Positions 1 through 7,239 of a stretch of DNA of 22,722 nt are shown in pieces (positions within the stretch are counted from its first letter, which is position 1; the number at the start of each line of letters is the position of its first letter). The position numbers were made by a program, and so were the translations under genes. Source of the DNA: Alphaproteobacteria bacterium (GTDB lineage Bacteria > Pseudomonadota > Alphaproteobacteria > Micropepsales > Micropepsaceae); NCBI GenBank assembly GCA_003131925.1, contig PKWC01000233.1:160-22881 (forward strand). Reading direction: 5' to 3'. The notes beneath the pieces are model-generated. The model was not told the origin of the DNA. It saw nothing but the letters and a program-made list of their open reading frames with translations, and made no database searches.

Positions 1-2148
1 CCGCCGCACAATCTCGGCGAGGTGATCGACGCCTGCCTCGCCTATCTCGACGATCCCTCGATCAGCCTGGACGCCCTCACCGAGATCGTGCCCGGCCCCG
101 ATTTTCCGACCGGCGCCCTGATCATCGGCAGGCTGGCGGCGCGCGGCGCACTGGCGCGGGGGCGCGGCCCGATCCTGATGCGGGCGAAAATCCATGTCGA
201 AGAACTGCGCAAGGACCGCGAAGCGATCATTGTCACCGAGATTCCCTATCAGGTGAACAAGGCGACAATGATCGAGCGCATCTCGGAGCTGGTGCGCGAC
301 AAGCGCGTCGAGGGCATCGCGGACATGCGCGACGAAAGCGACCGTCATGGCATGCGCGTCGTGATCGAACTGCGCCGCGACGCATCATCCGAGGTGGTGC
401 TCAACCAGCTCTATCGCCACTCGCAGCTGCAGACGTCCTTCAACGTCAACATGCTGGCGCTTAATGGCGGGCGCCCCGAGCTGATGAATCTCAAAGGCCT
501 CATCGCGGCCTTCCTGCGCTTCCGCGAGGAGGTGATCACCCGCCGCACGCGCCACGAACTCGCAAAGGCGCGGGAGCGCGCCCACGTCCTCGTCGGGCTG
601 GCGATCGCCGTCGCCAACATCGATGACGTCATCGCGCTGATCCGTGGCGCAGCCGACGCCGCCACCGCGAAAATACAACTAATGGAGCGCGCGTGGCCCG
701 CCAGGGACGTGGCGCCCCTCGTGGCGCTAATTGCCGACCCAAGGCATTCGGTGCAGGCCGACGGCACGATTCGGCTGACCGAGGAACAGGCAAAGGCCAT
801 TCTGGAAATTCGCCTCCAAAGGCTGACCGCCCTTGGCCGAAACGAACTGGCCGAGGAGGTGACGAAGCTGGGCGAAGCTATCAAGGACTACCTCGACATC
901 CTGCGGAGCCGGCCACGCGTTCTCGCCATCGTGCGCGTGGAGCTCGAGGAGGTGAAAAGGGATTTCGCCACGCCGCGTATCACCGAACTCATCGACGCGG
1001 ACGTGGAGATCGAAGACGAGGCGCTGATCGAACGCGAGGACGTAGCCGTGACCGTCACGCACACAGGCTATATCAAGCGGACGCCGCTCGCCGAGTATCG
1101 CGTGCAGGGGCGTGGCGGCAAGGGCCGCACCGGAATGGCGACACGGGAAGAGGATTTTGTCACCCACATCTTCGCCGCCTCCACTCACGCGCCACTTCTT
1201 TTCTTTTCGTCCACCGGCATGGCCTACAAGCTCAAGGTCTGGCGCCTGCCGGAAGCGCGCATTCAGGGGCGCGGCAAGGCCATGGTCAATCTGTTGCCGC
1301 TTGCCGAGGGGGAACGCATCACCACGGTTCTGCCGTTGCCCGAAGACGAGGCGCAATGGGAGAAACTCAACGTGGTCTTTGCGACGAGATTGGGCGATGT
1401 GCGCCGAAACGAACTGTCGGACTTCGTCAATGTGAAGGCGAATGGGAAGATCGCGATGAAGCTTGAGCCCGACGACGGAATCGTGGGCGTGCAGACCTGC
1501 ACCGACGCGGACGACGTGTTGCTGACGACGAGAGCCGGCAAATGCATTCGCTTCGCGCTCACGGACGTGCGTATCTTCAAGAGCCGTCAATCCACGGGCG
1601 TCAGGGGAATCAAGCTGGCATCGGGCGACGAAGTGGTCAGTCTCGCGCTGCTTCACCATGTCGAAGCCGAAATTCCGGAGACACGGGCCTATCTCAAGCA
1701 GGCGGGTGCGGTGCGACGTGCGGCTTCCGGAGATGAAAGCGAAGAGATTCCTGAAGAGTCCGAAGAAGGCGGCGAGGAAGCGATCCTCACGGCCGAACGC
1801 TATGCGCAGCTGGCTGCGGCCGAACAGTTTGTGCTTGCAGTTTCGGCAACCGGATTTGGCAAACGAACCAGTTCGTTTGAATACCGCGTGACGGGCCGGG
1901 GCGGCTCGGGCATTGTCGCAATGGCGATGGCGCGGAAAAACAACGCCATCGTGGCGGCGTTTCCGGTCGAGGAGAGCGACGACATCATGCTCATCACCGA
2001 CCAGGGCCAGACGATCCGCAGCCCCGTGGCGAGTGTGCGCATCGCGGGACGCGCCACGCAGGGCGTAACCCTGTTCCGGCTCGAGACGGGCGAGCGGGTG
2101 GTCTCGGTGGAGCGTATCGAGGAAACGTCGGCCGAAGCGGGCGCGTGA
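1..2148 (+). CDS. gyrA: DNA gyrase subunit A, 3' part (5' end outside window)
   Basis: GyrA is the breakage-reunion subunit of DNA gyrase, which introduces negative supercoils using ATP hydrolysed by GyrB. The frame is open from base 1 (first codons read PPHNLGEV, a GyrA sequence of the winged-helix/tower region), so the start and the catalytic tyrosine region lie upstream; about 715 codons are visible. The coiled-coil and gate region (RRTRHELAKARERAHVLVGL) is followed by the C-terminal beta-pinwheel. The GyrA box, which marks gyrase rather than topoisomerase IV, is QGRGGKG at 1105-1125, and a degenerate repeat YRVTGRGGSG lies near the end. An acidic, Glu-rich insertion (about 1729-1785) between pinwheel blades is usual in Hyphomicrobiales GyrA. 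It stops 13 bases before coaD, suggesting cotranscription. Confidence 0.97.
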   Translation, partial: PPHNLGEVIDACLAYLDDPSISLDALTEIVPGPDFPTGALIIGRLAARGALARGRGPILMRAKIHVEELRKDREAIIVTEIPYQVNKATMIERISELVRDKRVEGIADMRDESDRHGMRVVIELRRDASSEVVLNQLYRHSQLQTSFNVNMLALNGGRPELMNLKGLIAAFLRFREEVITRRTRHELAKARERAHVLVGLAIAVANIDDVIALIRGAADAATAKIQLMERAWPARDVAPLVALIADPRHSVQADGTIRLTEEQAKAILEIRLQRLTALGRNELAEEVTKLGEAIKDYLDILRSRPRVLAIVRVELEEVKRDFATPRITELIDADVEIEDEALIEREDVAVTVTHTGYIKRTPLAEYRVQGRGGKGRTGMATREEDFVTHIFAASTHAPLLFFSSTGMAYKLKVWRLPEARIQGRGKAMVNLLPLAEGERITTVLPLPEDEAQWEKLNVVFATRLGDVRRNELSDFVNVKANGKIAMKLEPDDGIVGVQTCTDADDVLLTTRAGKCIRFALTDVRIFKSRQSTGVRGIKLASGDEVVSLALLHHVEAEIPETRAYLKQAGAVRRAASGDESEEIPEESEEGGEEAILTAERYAQLAAAEQFVLAVSATGFGKRTSSFEYRVTGRGGSGIVAMAMARKNNAIVAAFPVEESDDIMLITDQGQTIRSPVASVRIAGRATQGVTLFRLETGERVVSVERIEETSAEAGA

Positions 2149-2161
2149 AGGGGACACAAAC

Positions 2162-2677
2162 ATGACCAGGCGCCACGTTGGGCTTTATCCGGGCACATTC
2201 GATCCCGTCACGCTCGGGCATCTCGACATCATCCAGCGCGCCGTCAAGCTCGTCGATCATCTCGTCATCGGCGTGGCGACGAACCCGTCCAAGTCCCCGA
2301 TGTTCACGCTTTCCGAGCGCGTGGAAATGGTGCGCAGCGAGGCGGTGCCGCTTGGCGGCGGCGGTCGCGCGACCATCAGCGTGGAGACTTTCGATTCGCT
2401 CCTCATACAATTCGCCGAAAAAGTCGGCGCATCGGTGATCGTGCGCGGCCTGCGCGCCGTGTCCGATTTCGAATACGAGTTCCAGATGGTAGGAATGAAC
2501 CAGCGGCTCAATCCGGATATCGAGACGGTGTTCCTCATGGCCGATCCACGCCACCAGGCGATTGCCTCGAAGCTCGTCAAGGAAATCGCGATCCTCGGCG
2601 GTAATGTCGCTCCATTTACGACGCCCCACGTCGCCCAGCTCCTTGTGGAGCGGGCAAAAGCAAGGAAAACCCCGTGA
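2162..2677 (+). CDS. coaD: Phosphopantetheine adenylyltransferase
   Basis: CoaD transfers AMP from ATP to 4'-phosphopantetheine to give dephospho-CoA, the penultimate and regulated step of CoA synthesis, in the cytoplasm. The 171-residue product has the nucleotidyltransferase start YPGTFDPVTLGH with the (H/T)xGH-type motif TLGH at residues 17-20, the RGLRAVSDFEYE motif at 95-106, and IASKLVKE at 134-141 (the ISSxxVKE equivalent that contacts ATP phosphates). Length is normal to slightly long for the family (about 160). The ATG follows an AAGGGG sequence that overlaps the gyrA stop. The last bases overlap the next gene as GTGA, indicating translational coupling with the cyclophilin gene. Confidence 0.97.
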   Translation: MTRRHVGLYPGTFDPVTLGHLDIIQRAVKLVDHLVIGVATNPSKSPMFTLSERVEMVRSEAVPLGGGGRATISVETFDSLLIQFAEKVGASVIVRGLRAVSDFEYEFQMVGMNQRLNPDIETVFLMADPRHQAIASKLVKEIAILGGNVAPFTTPHVAQLLVERAKARKTP

Positions 2678-3165
2678 CGATACAAGACCCCGACAACCTG
2701 GTGCTGCTGACGTTGAAAACCGGCGAGGTGAAGATTGCGCTCCGGCCCGATCTCGCGCCTCTCCATGTCGCGCGTATCAAGGAACTCGCCGGCGCAAAAT
2801 TTTACGACGGCCACGCGTTCCACCGCGTCATCCCGGAGTTCATGGCGCAGACCGGCGATCCGACCGGAACCGGATCGGGTCGCTCGCATTTGCCAATGCT
2901 GAAGGCGGAATTCTCGCCGGAACATCATCTGAGGGGCACTGTCTCGATGGCGCGGGCCGGCGATCCGGACAGCGCCAACAGCCAGTTCTTCATTTGCCTC
3001 GCCGACTGCCCCTGGCTTGATCGTCAGTACACGGTATTTGGCCAGGTGGTGGAAGGTATGGAGCACGTCGACGCGATCAAGACGGGCGGCAAGCACAACA
3101 ATGGCGCAGTTGCCGGTGAGCCGGATCGCATCGTAACCATGCGGGTCGGACCAGGCCAAAGTTGA
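2674..3165 (+). CDS. Cyclophilin-type peptidyl-prolyl cis-trans isomerase
   Basis: This enzyme catalyses cis-trans isomerisation of Xaa-Pro bonds during protein folding. The 163-residue product has no signal peptide and begins directly with the beta-barrel (LVLLTLKTGEVKIALRPDLAP), so it should be cytoplasmic, PpiB-like. The cyclophilin core is complete: FHRVIPEFMAQTGDPTGTG at 49-67 with catalytic Arg51, Phe56 and Gln59, then SQFFI at 103-107 and LDRQYTVFGQV at 116-126. The GTG start overlaps the coaD stop (GTGA). In many Hyphomicrobiales this position holds one or two cyclophilin genes between coaD and queA; here there is one, followed by an aminotransferase. Confidence 0.95.
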   Translation: MTIQDPDNLVLLTLKTGEVKIALRPDLAPLHVARIKELAGAKFYDGHAFHRVIPEFMAQTGDPTGTGSGRSHLPMLKAEFSPEHHLRGTVSMARAGDPDSANSQFFICLADCPWLDRQYTVFGQVVEGMEHVDAIKTGGKHNNGAVAGEPDRIVTMRVGPGQS

Positions 3166-3184
3166 ACCGCCGCAGCTTCAGGCG

Positions 3185-3247
3185 ATGACGCATTTCGCAA
3201 TATTAGGTGTCATTGTCGCGGTTGCCGCTACAGGCGCCGTTTCCTAG
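3185..3247 (+). CDS. Possible 20-residue hydrophobic small ORF
   Basis: In the 116-base gap between the cyclophilin and aminotransferase genes there is an ATG-started frame of 20 codons ending in TAG. It translates to MTHFAILGVIVAVAATGAVS, almost entirely hydrophobic after residue 3, like one short transmembrane segment or an isolated signal peptide. A weak Shine-Dalgarno-like sequence (TCAGG) precedes it. It could be a small membrane peptide, a leader, a remnant of the signal peptide of a lost exported cyclophilin paralogue (many relatives carry an exported one here), or chance. Nothing else supports it. Confidence 0.2.
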   Translation: MTHFAILGVIVAVAATGAVS

Positions 3248-3281
3248 AACCGCCGCAGGACAACCGTGGGAGCGCCGACAC

Positions 3282-4415
3282 ATGCCCTCGATTCAATTCA
3301 TCGACCTTCAGGCGCAGCGCCGCCGTCTCGGAGCGCCGCTTGAGCGGGCGATCGCGGCAGCGGTCGAGGGGGGGCAGTGGATCATGGGCCCGCAGGTGCG
3401 CGCGCTGGAAGAAGAGCTCGCCCGCTTCGCCGGCGTGAAGCACGCGATCGCCTGCGCCAACGGTACCGACGCGCTTCTTATCATTCTCAGAGCCTGGGAC
3501 GTGGGTCCGGGAGACGCAGTGTTTGTACCTGCTTTCACGTTTGCAGCCTCCGCGGAAGTCGTGGCGCTCGTGGGAGCAACGCCCGTCTTCGTCGACGTGC
3601 TGGAGGACACCTTCAATATGGCGCCGGCCAGTCTCTCCGCGGCGATCGAAATGGTCAGGCGGGAGGGGAACTTGCGTCCGCGCGTCGTGATGCCCGTCGA
3701 TCTCTTTGGCCAGGCCGCGGATTATCGTGCGCTCGAGCCGATTGCGGCGCGCGAGAATCTCTTGATGCTGTGCGACACCGCGCAAGGCTTCGGTGCGCTT
3801 CTCGACGGCAAGCGCACGGGCGCGATCGGCGATGCGGCCTCCACCAGCTTTTTTCCCGCCAAACCGCTCGGCTGCTATGGCGACGGCGGCTGCAGCTTCA
3901 CGAATGACGATGGACTGGCCGAGCTGTTGCGCTCGATCCGCGTTCACGGCCAGGGCGCCGACAAATACGACAACGTGCGGATCGGCGTGAACTCCCGGCT
4001 CGACACCATCCAGGCCGCAATCCTTCTCGAGAAGCTCAAGATATTTCCGGAGGAGCTCGAGATGCGCGAACGTATCGCGTGCCGCTATTCGAATGCCTTC
4101 ACACGCTCGAATCGCATTCGGATCCCCCGTGTCATCGATGGCGCCCGATCGACATGGGCGCAGTATACTATTCAGGTTCCCGAGCGCGACAGACTGAAAG
4201 CCGATCTCGACGCTCGCGGCATTCCGGCGCAAATCTACTATCTCACGCCGCTCTCGGCGCAACTTGGCTATCGGGCGTTTCCTTCGGCGCCGCTGCCCGT
4301 CAGCACGGCACTGGGAAGGACGGTAATCAGCCTGCCCATGCACCCCTATCTCGACGAAGCAACCCAAGACATGATTATCGAAGCGGTGCTGGAAAGCGTT
4401 GGGCAAACGCATTGA
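3282..4415 (+). CDS. DegT/DnrJ/EryC1/StrS family sugar aminotransferase
   Basis: Members of this PLP-dependent family transaminate nucleotide-linked keto-sugars to amino-sugars used in O-antigens, capsules and secondary metabolites. From the ATG at 3282 the product has 377 residues, normal for the family. Visible features: N-terminal IQFIDLQAQRRRL, substrate/PLP loop ANGTDALLIILRAW (60-72), FVPAFTFAASAEVV (81-94), the PLP-contacting CDTAQGFGA (164-172), and the internal aldimine lysine Lys194 in SFFPAKPLGCYGDGG, followed by NSRLDTIQAAIL (237-248). An upstream in-frame start would add 25 residues before the conserved beginning and is less likely. Closest look is to WbpE/WlbC-type enzymes, but the substrate cannot be told. 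It stands between housekeeping genes and 27 bases before queA, well away from the glycan locus it may serve. Confidence 0.93.
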   Translation: MPSIQFIDLQAQRRRLGAPLERAIAAAVEGGQWIMGPQVRALEEELARFAGVKHAIACANGTDALLIILRAWDVGPGDAVFVPAFTFAASAEVVALVGATPVFVDVLEDTFNMAPASLSAAIEMVRREGNLRPRVVMPVDLFGQAADYRALEPIAARENLLMLCDTAQGFGALLDGKRTGAIGDAASTSFFPAKPLGCYGDGGCSFTNDDGLAELLRSIRVHGQGADKYDNVRIGVNSRLDTIQAAILLEKLKIFPEELEMRERIACRYSNAFTRSNRIRIPRVIDGARSTWAQYTIQVPERDRLKADLDARGIPAQIYYLTPLSAQLGYRAFPSAPLPVSTALGRTVISLPMHPYLDEATQDMIIEAVLESVGQTH

Positions 4416-4442
4416 GCCGCCGTCGCGGACACTCGCGCTCTC

Positions 4443-5501
4443 ATGGATGTTTCCCTGTTCGACTTCGATTTGCCGGCGGAACGCATCGCGCTCCGCCCCG
4501 CGGAGCCTCGCGACAGCGCCAGAATGATGGTGGTGCGCGAAGATGGAGACGTTGCGCACGCCCGGATTCGAGACCTGCCGAAATTCTTGCGGGCTGGCGA
4601 TCTGGTTGTCGTGAATGACAGCAAGGTGGTGCGCGCGCGGCTGCGTGCGCGAAGGCCGGCGCGCGGCGCGGGAGACGGTGCGGCGATCGAGATCCTGCTG
4701 CACAAGCGTCTCGCGCCGGATCGATTTCTCGTTTTCGCGCGGCCGGCCCGCAGGCTGGCTTCAGGCGATACGCTGAACTTCCATGGAACATTTGTCGCCC
4801 GTGTTGCAGCACCACGCGACGGCGGCGAGATTGAGCTTGCTTTTGACATCGCCGGCGCCGAACTCGACCAGGCGATCTCGCGCTATGGCGAAATGCCTCT
4901 GCCGCCCTACATCGCAAACAGGCGGGCAGGGGATGCGCGGGACATGACCGACTACCAGACGATGTTCGCCTCTCACGAAGGCTCCGTCGCGGCGCCGACG
5001 GCAGGTCTGCATTTCACGCCGGCGCTGCTGGCTGGGCTCGATGCGGCCGGGATTGGCTGTGAGCGCCTGACGCTGCATGTTGGCGCGGGAACGTTTCTGC
5101 CGGTCACTGCTAACGACACCGCTTGCCATCGCATGCACGGAGAATGGGCGCGCCTGAGCGCGGAGTCCGCTGCAAGGATTCGTGCCGCCCGCCAGGCCGG
5201 CGGACGAATCGTTGCCGTTGGCACGACATCGTTGAGGACGCTGGAAACTTCGGCAAGCGATGACGGCGCGGTTCGCGAATTCGAGGGCGAAACGGATCTT
5301 TTCATCACGCCGGGTTATCGCTTCAAAGCGGTCGACGTCCTGCTGACGAACTTCCATCTCCCGCGCTCGACGCTCTTCATGCTCGCCTGTGCGTTTTCCG
5401 GCATCGAGTCGATGAAGCGCGCGTACGCGCTCGCCATCGAGGAAGTGTACCGCTTCTACTCCTACGGGGATGCGTGCCTGCTGTTTCGGCCGACAGCATG
5501 A
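4443..5501 (+). CDS. queA: S-adenosylmethionine:tRNA ribosyltransferase-isomerase
   Basis: QueA transfers and isomerises the ribosyl group of SAM onto preQ1-modified tRNA to form epoxyqueuosine at position 34 of GUN-anticodon tRNAs. The 352-residue product covers the whole family from the typical beginning FDFDLPAERIALRPAEPRD, through VVNDSKVVRARLRA, the substrate region YQTMFASHEGSVAAPTAGLHFT, and THVGAGTFLPV-like LHVGAGTFLPV, to the end LLTNFHLPRSTLFMLACAF. The stop overlaps the tgt ATG as ATGA, so the two consecutive queuosine genes are translationally coupled. Confidence 0.97.
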   Translation: MDVSLFDFDLPAERIALRPAEPRDSARMMVVREDGDVAHARIRDLPKFLRAGDLVVVNDSKVVRARLRARRPARGAGDGAAIEILLHKRLAPDRFLVFARPARRLASGDTLNFHGTFVARVAAPRDGGEIELAFDIAGAELDQAISRYGEMPLPPYIANRRAGDARDMTDYQTMFASHEGSVAAPTAGLHFTPALLAGLDAAGIGCERLTLHVGAGTFLPVTANDTACHRMHGEWARLSAESAARIRAARQAGGRIVAVGTTSLRTLETSASDDGAVREFEGETDLFITPGYRFKAVDVLLTNFHLPRSTLFMLACAFSGIESMKRAYALAIEEVYRFYSYGDACLLFRPTA

Positions 5502-6607
5502 GCGGGCTGCACTTCGAATTGCGCAAAACCTTCGGCGCGGCCCGGCTGGGCGTTCTCCACACACCGCGCGGCGACATCGCCACCTCCGCCTTCATGCCGG
5601 TGGGAACCGCAGCCAGCGTGAAGGCCATGCTTCCCGAATCCGTTCGCTCTACGGGCGCAGATATCGTGCTCGCCAACACCTATCACCTGATGCTGCGGCC
5701 GGGTGAGGAGCGGATCGCGCGTCTGGGCGGCTTGCACCGGTTCATGGGCTGGAAGGGACCAATCCTCACCGATTCCGGCGGGTATCAGGTCATGTCGCTG
5801 GCGCAGTTGCGCAAGATCTCGGAGGAGGGCGTCGCGTTCCGCTCGCATATCGATGGCGCGGAGGAATTTCTCTCTCCCGAGCGCGCGATGAATATCCAGC
5901 GGCAGTTGGGCTCGGATATCCAGATGGTGCTGGACGAATGTCCCGCGTGGCCGGCGAGCGAAACGGACATCGAGGCGTCTCTGGGACTTTCGTTGCGCTG
6001 GGCCCGACGCAGCAAATCGGCATTCGACGAACAGGATGGCCGTGGCTGTTTTGGCATCGTGCAAGGTGGAGTCTTTCCGCATCTGCGGCGGCGTGCGGCG
6101 GAAGAGCTGATCGCAATGGATTTCGACGGCTATGCCATCGGAGGATTGGCGGTCGGCGAGGGGCAGAGCGCAATGTTCGACGTGCTCGAAGCCACGGTGC
6201 CTCACCTGCCCACGAACCGGCCGCGGTACCTGATGGGAGTCGGCAAGCCCGCCGATATTGCCGGCGCGGTCCTGCGGGGCGTCGATATGTTCGACTGCGT
6301 GCTTCCCACGCGGTCGGGCCGCAATGGCCAGGCATTTACACGCGAAGGTGCGCTCAATCTGCGCAATGCGCGCTTTGCCGACGACGAGGAACCGCTCGAT
6401 AAAGAGTGCCGATGCCCCGCCTGTACGAACTTCTCGCGCGCCTACCTCCATCACGTCGTCAAGGCGGGCGAGATCATCGCCAGCATGCTGATCACCTGGC
6501 ACAATCTCACTCACTATCAGGAATTGATGTCAGGATTGCGTGCCGCCATCGCGGCTGGCACTCTGCCAGGTCTGGTCGCCAGTCTTCAGACGAGCGATGG
6601 GCCGTGA
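5498..6607 (+). CDS. tgt: tRNA-guanine transglycosylase
   Basis: Tgt exchanges guanine-34 for the queuosine precursor preQ1 in tRNAs for Asp, Asn, His and Tyr, the step before QueA. With the ATG at 5498 (ATGA overlap with queA) the product has 369 residues; a start eight codons earlier lies within queA and is less likely. Key elements are present: LANTYHLMLRPG (58-69), the active-site Asp92 in DSGGYQVMS, FGIVQGGVF (185-193), YAIGGLAVGE (212-221), the nucleophile Asp266 in DCVLPTRSGRNG, and zinc ligands Cys304, Cys306, Cys309 (CRCPAC) and His335. These mark bacterial preQ1-type Tgt. Confidence 0.97.
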   Translation: MSGLHFELRKTFGAARLGVLHTPRGDIATSAFMPVGTAASVKAMLPESVRSTGADIVLANTYHLMLRPGEERIARLGGLHRFMGWKGPILTDSGGYQVMSLAQLRKISEEGVAFRSHIDGAEEFLSPERAMNIQRQLGSDIQMVLDECPAWPASETDIEASLGLSLRWARRSKSAFDEQDGRGCFGIVQGGVFPHLRRRAAEELIAMDFDGYAIGGLAVGEGQSAMFDVLEATVPHLPTNRPRYLMGVGKPADIAGAVLRGVDMFDCVLPTRSGRNGQAFTREGALNLRNARFADDEEPLDKECRCPACTNFSRAYLHHVVKAGEIIASMLITWHNLTHYQELMSGLRAAIAAGTLPGLVASLQTSDGP

Positions 6608-6632
6608 CCAGGTTTACGGCGTCGGGCGCGTG

Positions 6633-6661
6633 TTGACCGTTGGCGGAGCGCCCCCTATGGT
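6633..6661 (+). promoter_or_regulatory. Sigma-70-like promoter for tRNA-Lys
   Basis: TTGACC (6633-6638) and TATGGT (6656-6661) are separated by 17 bases, the optimal spacing for a housekeeping sigma-70 promoter. Transcription would begin near 6668, about ten bases before the tRNA 5' end at 6679. This fits an independently transcribed tRNA after tgt. Prediction from consensus only. Confidence 0.6.
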
Positions 6662-6678
6662 CCGCGGCCTTTCGAGAC

Positions 6679-6753
6679 GAGCCCGTAGCTCAGGGGTAGA
6701 GCATCTGACTTTTAATCAGAGGGTCGATGGTTCGATCCCATCCGGGCTCACCA
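6679..6753 (+). tRNA. tRNA-Lys (anticodon TTT)
   Basis: The 75-base gene folds as a complete cloverleaf: acceptor arms GAGCCCG (6679-6685) and CGGGCTC (6743-6749), discriminator A6750 and an encoded CCA (6751-6753). The D arm lies around TAGCTCAGGGGTAGAGC, the T loop is GGTTCGATCCC, and the anticodon stem TCTGA/TCAGA encloses loop CTTTTAA with anticodon TTT at 6711-6713, which reads AAA/AAG lysine codons. tRNA 3' ends are common integration sites, and a large accessory locus begins downstream. Confidence 0.97.
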
Positions 6754-7239
6754 AAAAAATCAAGAATTCGACGATGAAGGCCGTCCGGCTGCGCTCCTCA
6801 CGATGCACCAGGATTGCAAAAAGCCCCAAGGTTCTTCGCAACTTGTAGGACGCCGCCCTATTGTTTTTCGGCCGCCCGTGACAAACCAATGGGCCGTTTT
6901 CGGCGTTGTGAGGCTTTGGACGGTTGGTTGCCACCCCCGGCGATTAGCGGCTAACTTCCGGGAGTTAGCGGGTGGCGCAGGCGGGAGAGGAAATATTGCA
7001 CGGGCGCTTCTGCTGCTGAGTATCAAAAGGATACCGGAATGGAGGGCTGCACTGAGCGCCCGTAGCGGGTTCCAGCCTGCCAATGTGATATGTGGCCATA
7101 GTGCCCGGGACCGGTCGGGTGCGGGTGCGAAACGAATTGCGGAGCGTCGCATGGGCACGGCGGTACATGGTCGCGGTCGCAGAACAGACAGCTCGGCGCC
7201 GCGGGTAACGGGGACAGCCAAGGTTCAGGGACGAGAGAA
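6754..7239. other. 486-base intergenic region without a convincing gene
   Basis: This stretch separates tRNA-Lys from the alpha-oxoamine synthase gene. A 146-codon open frame crosses it, but it is Arg/Gly/Ala-rich, lacks recognisable motifs and runs a few bases into the next gene, so I treat it as chance in GC-rich DNA. It holds a nested inverted repeat at 6930-6976. It probably contains the promoter for the glycan locus, but no strong sigma-70 match was found. No copy of the tRNA 3' end was seen here. Confidence 0.6.
6930..6976. repeat. Nested inverted repeat (hairpin-forming)
   Basis: Inner arms GCTAACT (6950-6956) and AGTTAGC (6963-6969) are perfect complements around the 6-base loop TCCGGG. 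Directly outside the right arm, GGGTGGC (6970-6976) is the complement of GCCACCC (6930-6936), with 13 unpaired bases on the left side only. The two nested arm pairs make chance less likely. No T-tract follows, so it is not a standard intrinsic terminator; an RNA structure, protein-binding site or mobile repeat are possible. Confidence 0.5.

Noticed and set aside
727..2163. 478-codon - strand frame opposite gyrA
   Set aside because: Fully antisense to gyrA, His/Arg-rich, a shadow of the real frame.
3228..4703. 491-codon - strand frame opposite the aminotransferase and queA
   Set aside because: Antisense to two well supported genes; no recognisable domain.
6996..7026. Promoter-like TTGCAC and TATCAA before the alpha-oxoamine synthase
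   Set aside because: Spacing is 19 bases with weak matches, so it is not better than chance and the leader would be over 200 bases.
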